Of a DNA stretch of 7,829 nucleotides, positions 1-7,061 are shown one piece after another; position 1 is the stretch's first letter; each line of letters begins with the position of its first letter. A program made the position numbers and the translations under genes. The notes below the pieces were generated by a model. That model had not been told where the DNA came from. It saw nothing but the letters and a program-made list of their open reading frames with translations, and did not search any database. The stretch is from JBLHGN01 sp047616325 (GTDB lineage Bacteria; Pseudomonadota; Gammaproteobacteria; Pseudomonadales; Cellvibrionaceae): assembly GCA_047616325.1 (NCBI GenBank), contig JBLHGN010000171.1, positions 1-7,829 on the forward strand. Reading direction: 5' to 3'.

Positions 1-2
1 TG

Positions 3-1097
3 CTGTTAAAAAATGCCAATACCAGACTTGCCCTGGCAAACAACATTCTATCTATTTCCGTAATAGGCGGACATGCCGATGTTGGTGTACAACCGGCGGA
101 GGCTCGTCCCTGGTGTATCCGCAAGGCGGAACCGTGGTTCCTGGCATTGATCCCGTCGTATGGCCCCGTCATGTATAATCCTTCCTCACCATAAAATACC
201 ATTAAAGCGAAGGCTCCAGGCGCCAACGTGACTTTGAACCCGGGAAACGATATTGAATCGGCCAGGGCTTTGGCCGCAACCAGCCATGTAGTGTTTTTAT
301 TCGCCACACAGTGGACCGCCGAATCCTTCGATGTTGCTGATCTTTCGCTTCCCAATAACCAGGACGCACTCATTACCTCGGTGGCAAAGGCAAACCTCAG
401 AACTATAGTAATACTGGAAACTCGCGGCCATGTAACCATGCCCTGACTCGGAAATGTCGATGCAATACTCGAAGCCTGGTCGCTGCGGTGAAGCCATTGC
501 GTGAGTGTTATTTGGCGATATGAACCCCTCTGGCCGCTTACCCCTCACCTTCCCTGCGTCAGCAAATCAAATCCCTCCCCCCGCCATCGGCCATGGAAAA
601 ACATGCGCAAGAAGATGCGCGTTTTGACATGCGCTATCACGAGGACGCTACCGTGGGTTATAAATGGTTTGAGCTAAACAACGAACAGCCACCTCTTGCC
701 TTCGGCCACGGCCTGCCTGCCTTACACCCAATTTGCCTACAGCGATCTTAGCGCAGAACTAAAAGATAAGGTTTTAAGCGTGAAATTTACAATAAAGAAC
801 ACAGGCACTGCTGCCCGGAAAGAAGTGGCCCAAGCATATGTAGCTCCGACAAAACACCGATGGAAAGCACCTAAAAGATTGGCTGCATTTGCAAAAGTAG
901 AACTGCAACCTGACGAGAGCAAATCACTTAGTCTCACTGTAGACCCGCACTTACTCGCCATGCGGAAAAACAAAGATAAAACATGGAAGATCGCCAAACA
1001 AGATTATCGTATTATGCTAGCGACTTCTACAACAGAAACTGTCGACAGTGTAACGCTGCGTATAGGTTCGCGACCACTAGGCGTAAATAGCAAATAG
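3..1097 (+). pseudogene. GH3 beta-glucosidase, C-terminal part, broken
   Basis: This is the second half of a glycoside hydrolase family 3 enzyme (exo-acting beta-glucosidase, releasing glucose from beta-glucans or cello-oligosaccharides). The N-terminal barrel lies beyond the left edge. Seen when frames are joined: LLKNANTRLAL and VIGGHADVG near 3-80, a Gly-rich loop GGGSSLVYPQGG at 95-130, FATQWTAESF and LSLPNNQDAL at 300-370, VTMP at 432-443, FGDMNPSGRLPLTFP at 511-555, VGYKWF near 655-670, AFGHGL near 697-714, then a fibronectin type III-like domain (about 715-1085) typical of GH3 C-termini. Disruptions: frameshifts near 90, 165, 480, 578 (in a C-run) and 712, plus in-frame TAA 192-194, TGA 444-446 (at an expected Trp) and TGA 502-504. 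The original stop is probably TAG 1095-1097. The family call is secure; the exact substrate is not. Confidence 0.9.
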
Positions 1098-1115
1098 TTT
1101 TGGAATTTTTTATTC

Positions 1116-1148
1116 AAATGAATGAGGGATTCTCCCTCATTCATTTTT
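1116..1148 (+). terminator. Intrinsic terminator of the GH3 gene
   Basis: A perfect 14-bp inverted repeat (1116-1129 with 1133-1146) closes a 3-nt loop and runs into six Ts (1143-1148 region). It starts 18 bp after the GH3 stop codon. In the minus direction the hairpin is followed by an A-rich stretch, so it should work mainly for the plus-strand gene. It is intact although the gene it serves is dead. Confidence 0.85.
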
Positions 1149-1189
1149 TAAATTTAACGTATTCTTTGAGCAACTAAACCCACAAACAT

Positions 1190-2077
1190 TCACATTTTTA
1201 GCGTATCGCCATTACTTTTAATTGCCGATTGATACCAGTAAAAACTTTTCGTACGACGCCTCTCCAAAGTTCCGACACCGTTATCGTCTAGATCTACATA
1301 GATAAAACCGTACCGCTTCGACATCACTGAGGTAGAATCGCTTACCAAATCGATGGGAGCCCAACTCAGATACCCCATGATATTTACACCATCTTTAATG
1401 GCTTCGCACACCTACACCAAGTAGTCATTAATATAGGAAGTACGACAGTCGTCGTTAATTGCACCATAGCACTCCAACTCATCGTTTACACATAGGCCAT
1501 TTTCAACAATAAATAATGGATTTTGAAATCTGTCGTGTAAAAAATTGAGCAAATAGTGAAGGCCCTGTGCATCTATCGGCCACCCCAACTGCGACTTTTT
1601 AAGATGTGGGGGTGGCTTACCGCGCCCTACACCTTATTTGCCGAACAGCGCATTGGGAGCAATTGCATGACATTGCGCCACCACCTGCGCGCTCGCCAGC
1701 AATTGATGCAAGATCGCCTGAAGCGCGTCTTGCTAATTTGCATCTTCAGCAAGGCCCAAGACGGTAAATAGTCCGTGCAGCGCCATGTTAATTTCATTGA
1801 AGGTCAACCAATAAGATACTTTGCTGCAATAACGTTTAAACACCACCAGTGCATAGCGCTCAAAAAATCCAATAGTCTGGCGACTTTTCCAACTTCCGTA
1901 TTTTTTGGTAAGGGCGTAGGGCGTTTCGTAGTGCGATAAAGTGATCATTGTTTTAATATCATGACTGGCGAGCTCTTCAAACAGTCTATCGTAATACGTC
2001 AAGCCAGCCTCGTTAGGCTGCAGTTCATCACCATTGGGAAAAATACGTGACCATGCAATGGATAGACGAAGGCAGGA
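1190..2077 (-). pseudogene. GH1 beta-glucosidase / 6-phospho-beta-glucosidase, broken
   Basis: This is a remnant of a glycoside hydrolase family 1 enzyme, closest in wording to bacterial BglA-type 6-phospho-beta-glucosidases. In order: RLSIAWSRIFPNGDE near 2069-2025, YDRLFEEL, TLSHYETPYAL, YWLTFNEINMALHG with the acid/base Glu codon at 1793-1795, WPIDAQGLHYLLNFL near 1590-1545, PLFIVENG with the nucleophile Glu codon at 1502-1504, and DGVNIMGYLSWAPIDL near the end. It stays in one frame from 2077 to 1190 but carries TAG 1733-1735, TAA near 1644-1646 and TAG 1412-1414. About 80-100 family residues are missing between HAIAPNALFGK and PPHLKKSQLGW. The N-terminal 80 or so residues of the family are absent upstream of an in-frame TGA at 2078-2080. 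The apparent C-terminus (stop 1190-1192) looks natural. It converges on the GH3 remnant. Confidence 0.9.
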
Positions 2078-2588
2078 TCATTACATTAATGCGTTTTCCT
2101 GTGTTTAAGGCTTCGAATGCTCGCTCAGTCGAATAGTATTCAGTATTAAATTCAAGGGTGCAACCACCATATAGCCGACGTGGTTTTTCAAGCAATAGAT
2201 TGAAAAGTCGTTTTTCTTAAGATATTCGGCCTTCTAAACTTCCGCCCAACCATAAAACATAGTGGTAAAACTCATTCTGACCTTGTATATAAGGCTGCCT
2301 CTCTTTCTCATGGGTATTACACGGGCGTTTACTTCAACGACGACAAGGCCAAACATGAGCAAAAAGTCGAATAATATTTGCTTCAATATATGCACTGAAA
2401 TACCATAATTTACTGTTCGCCTGTAATTTACAAGAAAACGAAAAAACTTACCCGCTTGATTGGACTAAACGAGTAAACTACAAATTACGCGACTTAAAGT
2501 ATAGTCAAATATCTGCCTCAGTAGCGTATTGCCAAGGACTACACTGTGAACAGGCAAGTCATTTTTTATAGCAATACATACCGGGAGA
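2078..2588. other. Gap with unidentified coding-like fragments
   Basis: No intact gene is visible. On the minus strand, where the GH1 N-terminus should be, there is instead an open stretch reading STERAFEALNTGKRINVM (about 2145-2085), preceded in another frame by NHVGYMVVAPL. The wording is faintly like the C-terminal part of a zinc-type dehydrogenase, but I do not call it. On the plus strand, one frame reads HGYYTGVYFNDDKAKHEQ and stops at TAA 2372-2374. Another is open without an ATG from 2359 to TAG 2569-2571 (70 codons, including YPLDWTKRVNYKLRDLKYS). These could be scraps of one or two dead genes. The segment also holds the leader of the gene starting at 2589. Confidence 0.4.
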
Positions 2589-2597
2589 ATGCCTGTG
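2583..2597 (+). promoter_or_regulatory. Ribosome binding site deciding between ATG 2589 and GTG 2595
   Basis: GGGAG at 2583-2587 is the only purine-rich site near the start. It is too close to ATG 2589 (1 nt) but well placed for GTG 2595 (7 nt). Starting at GTG would remove two residues. Confidence 0.45.
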
Positions 2598-3218
2598 CAC
2601 TTAGAACGATTAAAACATGCAGAGAATGAATTCTTAGCTACGTTTCCTGGAGGCTTTGAACACCCAGACATGCTAGCCATTGGGAAGAAACACAAGGTCG
2701 TTAAATTATCAACCTTTTGCCAAGATGCATTCGCCAAACACAAGTTCAACAATATCGATCAAATACTAGAAGACTGGGTAAAGCTTATTAGCCGCTCGTC
2801 GATGATTTCACTTTTTGAAAAACCGAAATTCAAATCATTTATCGCCACTCGCAACAACAGTGAACTGACATCACTGGCTCAAAGTCTGGAACTGATTCTG
2901 CACGGAAATGCCTCATTAGGCTTCGACCTACAATTAGACCTTCTCAAGATAGACAAACTGGCAAAATGGACACTGATTACCGCAGTGCCCGCCTACTATC
3001 GTATGCAGGAAGAAATATTTATAAAACCCACTACAGCAAAGGGCATAATATCGTATTTTGAATTAGCTAACTTAACCTACAAACCTACGCCAAGCTGGGA
3101 ATTCTACCATGCATACCGCGACGCCATTTTGAGCATGAAAAAATATGTGGATCAAAACCTTTGCCCCAACAACCCCGCCTTTTGCGGATTCTTGATGATG
3201 AGCCTTCCGAAGCACTAA
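2589..3218 (+). CDS. Conserved protein of unknown function, 209 aa, intact
   Basis: This is an uninterrupted 209-residue soluble protein with no signal peptide, membrane segment or known catalytic motif that I can see. Its wording matches, from memory, a conserved bacterial family of about 200 residues without an assigned role. Recognisable blocks are FLATFPGGFEHPDM (15-28), IGKKHKV (31-37), SRSSMISLFEKPKF (68-81), LAKWTLITAVPAYY (124-137), EIFIKPTTAKGI (142-153), YKPTPSWEFYHAYRDAI (164-180) and PNNPAFCGFLMM (193-204). The start is uncertain. ATG 2589 lies only 1 nt after GGGAG (2583-2587), whereas GTG 2595 (codon 3) is 7 nt from it and may be the true start. The frame is open back to 2550. 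The gene is convergent with the esterase and shows none of the decay of the surrounding carbohydrate genes, so it is probably functional. Confidence 0.85.
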   Translation: MPVHLERLKHAENEFLATFPGGFEHPDMLAIGKKHKVVKLSTFCQDAFAKHKFNNIDQILEDWVKLISRSSMISLFEKPKFKSFIATRNNSELTSLAQSLELILHGNASLGFDLQLDLLKIDKLAKWTLITAVPAYYRMQEEIFIKPTTAKGIISYFELANLTYKPTPSWEFYHAYRDAILSMKKYVDQNLCPNNPAFCGFLMMSLPKH

Positions 3219-3286
3219 GCACCTTCTATGTTCGCCGCCACCGTCTCGCAGCGCTGTTAGTCCCCATTATCGACAGGCACCAATCA

Positions 3287-4063
3287 TTATTCTTTAGATG
3301 CAAAAACAGCGTTAATCCAGCCTCCAACATCCACTAGCTGCTCAGCAATTACCGTATGCTCCATGGTGTAACTGTGCCACTCAAGTGGATAACCCAGATG
3401 TTTTAACCTCTCAGCACTCTGCAGCCCTAAGTCGAATGGCACTACAGGGTCCAATCTGCCATGCATCGCTAAAATAGGCGTATCGAAATTAACACCACTT
3501 TGCTCGCTTTCTGACACATCTGCGAAAGATAAATAGGTGGATAAAGCTAATATTCCACCCAGATGGTGCTTGGTACGAATACCCGTGTAGTAGGCCACCG
3601 CTCCTCCCTGGGAGAAACCGGCTACAACAATATTTTGACTGGCAATGCCTTGGTCGATTTGCTGGTCGATTAATGCCTCTAAAATCCCTTGTGACTCACG
3701 CATGCCTTGTAAGTCTTCCTTATCTTCAATCTTCACGCCTCGAATATCGTACCAACCGGGCATTTGCATGCCATTGTTAACACTTATGGGTCTGGTAGGC
3801 GCCTGAGGAAAAATAAAACGAATAGTGGGCGAGGAAGCCAAGCCCAAATGCGGAACAATGGCCGGAAAATCATCCGCCGTGGCTCCCAGGCCGTGCAACC
3901 AAATCACTGCATGCGTGGGTGCTGCAGAACCATGTACCAGGGTAATAGTCTGCGATGAATCAAATGAACTCATGATGGAAGCGCCTTCTGCGGATGAAAA
4001 GTGGGTAAAGACAAGGCAAGCCATCGCCAATACAGTTACCAAAGAGGCTTTCGATAGTGTCAT
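3287..4063 (-). CDS. Carboxylesterase / phospholipase-type alpha/beta hydrolase with signal peptide
   Basis: This is an intact 258-residue serine esterase of the phospholipase/carboxylesterase family (abhydrolase_2; relatives include Pseudomonas EstB and E. coli YpfH), which cleave short-chain carboxylic or thioester bonds. Seen: oxyanion-loop motif HGLGATADDF (57-66), nucleophile elbow GFSQGG with Ser151, DPVVP with Asp205, and EHTV with His236, completing the triad. Family members usually start close to residue 31 here (MSSFD), giving about 228 aa. This reading adds 30 residues that look like a secretion signal: basic MTLSK, a hydrophobic core at 8-20, and a possible cleavage after SSA (23-25). 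ATG 4063 has GAGAAG 6 nt upstream; the internal ATG 3971-3973 has AGAAGG 10 nt upstream. The enzyme may therefore be exported, or have two starts. The physiological substrate is unknown. Confidence 0.92.
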   Translation of the reverse strand: MTLSKASLVTVLAMACLVFTHFSSAEGASIMSSFDSSQTITLVHGSAAPTHAVIWLHGLGATADDFPAIVPHLGLASSPTIRFIFPQAPTRPISVNNGMQMPGWYDIRGVKIEDKEDLQGMRESQGILEALIDQQIDQGIASQNIVVAGFSQGGAVAYYTGIRTKHHLGGILALSTYLSFADVSESEQSGVNFDTPILAMHGRLDPVVPFDLGLQSAERLKHLGYPLEWHSYTMEHTVIAEQLVDVGGWINAVFASKE

Positions 4064-4148
4064 TGGTGTCTTCTCGAAGGCATTAGTGCTATTTAAAAAG
4101 ATAAGTTCGCCATAAGTACCATGCGATTGACGAACTCGGCAGCCCGAT

Positions 4149-4178
4149 ATAATAGGCCGTCTACATGTTTTTGTTCAA
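4149..4178 (-). promoter_or_regulatory. Likely sigma-70 promoter of the esterase
   Basis: On the minus strand, TTGAAC (4178-4173) and TATTAT (4154-4149) are separated by 18 bp. This predicts a start near 4142 and a leader of about 80 nt before ATG 4063, consistent with the long (signal-peptide) form of the esterase. It is a pattern match only. Confidence 0.45.
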
Positions 4179-4498
4179 GCCCCAGCGCAAGCTTCTGTTT
4201 AGCTCACCATTCTCGCAAGCACGACCTTCAGCAGCAAAATACACAAAAGATCGACTTCTCAGAGATCAACTAACCACCACCACACCTCGATTAAAAGAAA
4301 ATCACCATCTCTGACGCCTTAAAACATAACAGGAACTGTCTACATCACAGCTTATCCTATTTATTACCCATCTCACCGTATTAAACCTTTCGTCCATTCA
4401 GCACTGATCTAGCATGCCCCTCGAAAACTGTTACTTTTACAAAAGGCGAGAGATATTGCACACTACCAATGCTAATAACCTTTAATATAAGAATACAG

Positions 4499-4532
4499 TT
4501 TATGTCTGGGAGTTATTTATGTCTAGGAGTGG
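4499..4532 (+). repeat. Two-copy 17-bp tandem repeat
   Basis: Units 4499-4515 and 4516-4532 share TTTATGTCT, then G or A, then GGAGT, differing at 3 of 17 positions. They lie about 145-175 bp upstream of the CBM6 gene start. They may be a regulator site or a chance or slippage duplication. Confidence 0.6.
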
Positions 4533-4663
4533 TGCTTGAACGTCTAATTTAGGTCGTCTCAATACATATACCCAAACTATAAAATAGTTATCCATGCTTA
4601 CCCTGAGATCCATTCGAAACCCGCATCATAATATAGTTGTTCTTACATTTTTACGCACTATAC

Positions 4664-4677
4664 GGAGTAGAGAAATG
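4664..4677 (+). promoter_or_regulatory. Ribosome binding site and start of the CBM6 gene
   Basis: GGAG (4664-4667) stands 7 nt before ATG 4675-4677, which opens a basic and then hydrophobic leader. This fixes the ancestral start even though the reading frame breaks a few codons later. Confidence 0.6.
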
Positions 4678-5466
4678 TACAACATCTGCTTTCAAAAAAT
4701 GCCCCTTGGGTACATTTAAAAAAATCAAAACTGTCACCCTTAGTCCTTTCGATTTTCGCAGGTTTTTGTATATCCTCTAGTTCTACCAATTCCACTTACT
4801 ATAGAAGCGCAATAAGCATTCCAGACACTATCCAAGCCAAGAATTATGATTGCGGCGGCCAAAGAATTAGCTTTTCAGATAACACCGGCGGCAACACTGG
4901 CGGCAAGTATCGCTCTGACGATGTGGATATTCAATTTGCCAGTATCGGTGGCCACAACATTGGCTGGACAAGCCCTGAGGAATGGTTGGAATACACCATT
5001 TCTGTTACCGACGCGGCCAGCTACAACATCCGAGCCCTTATCGCTTCCGACAGCTCGGGCGGCACCATTCATGTTGAATTTTCTGGTGTCAGCTCAACGC
5101 AGACAAACTCCATCAGTTTCAGCGGTACAGGTGGCTGACAAAATTGGTCGTCTAAAAGTACGGCTACAGTAGCCCTGAACCGCGGTGAGTATGTTGTGCC
5201 TCTGGCTATAGACAGTGGCGGTTTTAACATTCACGCGCTTACCATTGCTCTCAGCAAGACCGGCCCAGGCGACGGCAACAACAATACCGGCCTTACAGCC
5301 TACCCGGCTATGCCGGCAACTACTCCAACTTCACCTCAGCCGTGGACGATTGATTTGACGAACTAGATGGCAGTTACACGGAAAGCGGTGACGGCAGTTT
5401 TGGTGAAAACGGCTGCCGCTTTACCACTTAGTCACCACATCAAAATCAATTCACATTTCACGAGAA
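4675..5466 (+). pseudogene. Secreted CBM6-containing protein (probable glycan-active enzyme), broken
   Basis: This is the remnant of an exported protein that began with a family 6 carbohydrate-binding module, the kind attached to secreted polysaccharide hydrolases. Joined frames give MYNICFQKMPLG, a basic FKKIKTVTL, then a hydrophobic LVLSIFAGFCISSS, a signal peptide broken by two small shifts near 4715-4745. The CBM6 runs from about 4818 to 5260: IPDTIQAKNYD, NTGGKYRSDDVDI, GWTSPEEWLEYTI, then GTGG*QNW, where TGA 5136-5138 replaces the conserved Trp, then IDSGGFNIHALTI. A linker KTGPGDGNNNTG leads, after a frameshift near 5290, to YAGNYSNFTSAVDD, stop, FDELDGSYTESGDGSFG and ENGCRFTT before TAG at 5430-5432. 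The last part looks like the entrance to a second module, perhaps GH16-like, but too little is left to name. The transposase remnant begins at this point. Confidence 0.85.
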
Positions 5467-7049
5467 CTAATAGCGTAGTTCCACTTTGGCAAGGTGGAGT
5501 GATACTCAATCGCCAATTCATTACATTCCATTTTTGGAATACGGATTCCTTTAGAGTATTTTTGATTTAGTAGCGTGGCTTTAACCTATAGTCCTGTTTT
5601 GTTGTCGTCGTTTTGATGTAATTTAAAATAGTCTCATAACTCTTTAAAGGTTGTTCGTGCCAATTTTTACTGATTTCACTGAAAAGCCTATGTTCAATCG
5701 AATTCCATTTTTATGTGCCCGAATGATAATGACTTACCGTTACAGGTATTTTAAATTTATCAGCAATATTGGTTTGAATAAGGGCTTTCAAGCACGAGAG
5801 ACGGCGCTATTTGACCCGCCACCGTCAGCAAAAATGAGTGATTCTTGTGAATCTTTATAGTTTTTTGTTACCTTTCCACCATCGAGCTATTGAGTCAACG
5901 GCAAACTTAGGGGTGTCATACGACGTGCCAACAAATACGTTTCCACGGTGGATAACCGGTTCATAAATGCCATAGGGTATAGCAACGCCTGTAGCAAGTG
6001 ATCGAAAATCGTGATCATTCACGAGCGTGACTCACACTCGTGAATGATCCGTTGTTTTTAAACAGCCCAACGTGCTCTTTCTTTTTAGCATCGACACTAA
6101 TAATAGGATTTTCCTCACATGCAAAATTTTGGCGTTGATAAGCGATATATTCAAATTTTTAATTGCGATAAGGCGAAGTCGAGTGAGAAATTTATTTTCG
6201 TTTGACTTTCAGAGAAAACCCCGTGTCTTTAAGAAGCCTTGATACTGTACTTGGGCTGCCCCCCCACCCCAAGGGCTTGCAGCGCTTTTGTTATTTCCCT
6301 GCCGTTCGTCGACACCATTTCAACCCGCTCATTGGATCACCAGCGATATCATGTTCTAACAATTGCTCTATTTGTGCGCTGACTTTAGGTGTTTTTTTAT
6401 TTCTGACCGTCCTGCCCTTCATTCTCGGATACTTTGCCATTAAATATTTCGTTCAAGAAATTGACTACGACCCTTAGCGACTGTATGAGGGTCGAGACCC
6501 AATAGTCCGCAACCCTAGAGTCTCCACGGTGACCAAATTGTATCGCTTCTAGTTCAGCAAATAAGCGCCGCTGATTTTCGTCAAGTAGGCTAACAAACAA
6601 GACAATGCCGGCATTTATTTCATCAGATACCCAATCGGCGCCCATAACAATAGCACGTGCTCCCAGGCTAACATTATTTGCTTGGCGCTGAGCAATTTGA
6701 CGCTGTTTGATGGACAATTTTTTGAAAAATAGAAATAAAGCCTAAGACTCTTTTCCCTGCTTACTCTACCCTGCTTGAGAAGTTTGAGTAACGACGCAAT
6801 GACCTCAACATGTAGTAGCTCCTTAAGACCTAATCCCAGAAAACCTTCAACCGATTCATTAATAAAGTGTTCAAGTGTATTCAGCAGGGAGCCGTAACGC
6901 GAAAACCACTCTGAGTCAAATGACCACAAGCCCTGTTTATTAAACCGAGGGATATTTCTAATGGGTATGGTAACGCCCACCATGTGAGTAACTTGTAAAA
7001 TGGTCCAGTTCAACGAGCTTGCGAAATATAGTCGCAGGCGCTCGGGTAT
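5451..7049 (-). pseudogene. ISAzo13-type DDE transposase, heavily degraded
   Basis: Joined minus-strand frames give an ISAzo13-family (Rhodopirellula-type DDE) transposase. In order: an N-terminal stretch with FDSEWFSRYGSLLNTLEHF and LKLLKQGRVSREKS (about 6945-6745), LSIKQRQIAQRQANN, SLLDENQRRLFAELEAIQFG (about 6590-6535), GLDPHTVAKGRSQFLERN, GDPMSGLKW (about 6330), NPIISVDAKKKE with the first Asp codon at 6090-6092, VAIPYGIYEP, LIFADGGGSN with the second Asp at 5824-5826, WNSIEHRLFSEISKNW with the Glu at 5693-5695, TTTTKTGL and LPKWNYAI at the end. The DDE residues are still present, but at least eight stops and five or more frameshifts separate the pieces, so it cannot be active. The 110-residue N-terminal extension is joined by inference. 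I found no terminal inverted repeats or target duplication. Confidence 0.88.
6013..6049. repeat. 37-bp near-perfect palindrome inside the transposase remnant
   Basis: Arms 6013-6025 and 6037-6049 are perfect 13-bp inverted repeats. The central 11 bases are also symmetric around 6031 (GTGA, C, TCAC) except for one mismatched pair (6026/6036). One arm encodes the family motif LVNDH; the other arm sits where the transposase should have unrelated sequence. Confidence 0.9.
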
Positions 7050-7061
7050 CTAATGCTCCTT
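7047..7061 (-). promoter_or_regulatory. Orphaned ribosome binding site before a lost transposase start
   Basis: On the minus strand, AAGGAG (7061-7056) lies 6 nt before an ATA codon (7049-7047) in frame with the transposase N-terminal stretch and directly after an in-frame TAG. An original ATG mutated to ATA is the simplest reading. It marks the likely ancestral start. Confidence 0.5.

Larger units (their letters stand above)
4064..4674. other. Gene-free AT-rich intergenic region
   Basis: I see no gene or recognisable gene remnant in either strand. The region separates two divergent genes (esterase and CBM6 protein). It holds the esterase promoter, a two-copy tandem repeat at 4499-4532, a small inverted repeat at 4575-4589 (AACTAT, 3-nt spacer, ATAGTT) and the CBM6 gene's ribosome binding site at 4664-4667. 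No convincing promoter for the CBM6 gene could be picked out. Confidence 0.6.

Noticed and set aside
1556..1771. Plus-strand open frame opposite the GH1 remnant
   Set aside because: The minus strand here reads as GH1 (HQLLASAQVVAQCHAIAP and WPIDAQGLHY), so this is a shadow frame.
2085..2220. Zinc-type dehydrogenase C-terminus on the minus strand
   Set aside because: The resemblance (NHVGYMVVAPL, AFEALNTGKR) is faint and spread over two frames; no diagnostic motif is present, so it is left unnamed.
2465..2752. Minus-strand open frame overlapping the start of the 209-aa gene
   Set aside because: The plus strand carries the conserved protein blocks; the minus frame has no recognisable content.
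3825..4115. Plus-strand open frames opposite the esterase signal and oxyanion region
   Set aside because: They are shadows of the esterase, whose triad and motifs are all on the minus strand.
4637..4664. TTGTTC / TATACG promoter-like pair before the CBM6 gene
   Set aside because: The implied transcript start would fall at or after the ribosome binding site at 4664-4667, so it could not drive this start codon in the usual way.
5488..5506. Short hairpin CCACTTTGGCAAGGTGG
   Set aside because: It has short imperfect arms and encodes the transposase C-terminal STLPKWN, so it needs no separate explanation.
6202..6477. Plus-strand 91-codon frame with a hydrophobic C-terminal part
   Set aside because: The opposite strand reads as transposase (GDPMSGLKW, ALQALG, VAKGRSQFLERN); the plus frame is a shadow.
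3..7049. Stop-codon recoding or programmed frameshifting as the reason for the many interruptions
   Set aside because: TAA, TAG and TGA all occur inside the remnants, frameshifts lie at unrelated sites, and blocks of residues are deleted. The two intact genes contain no internal stops.
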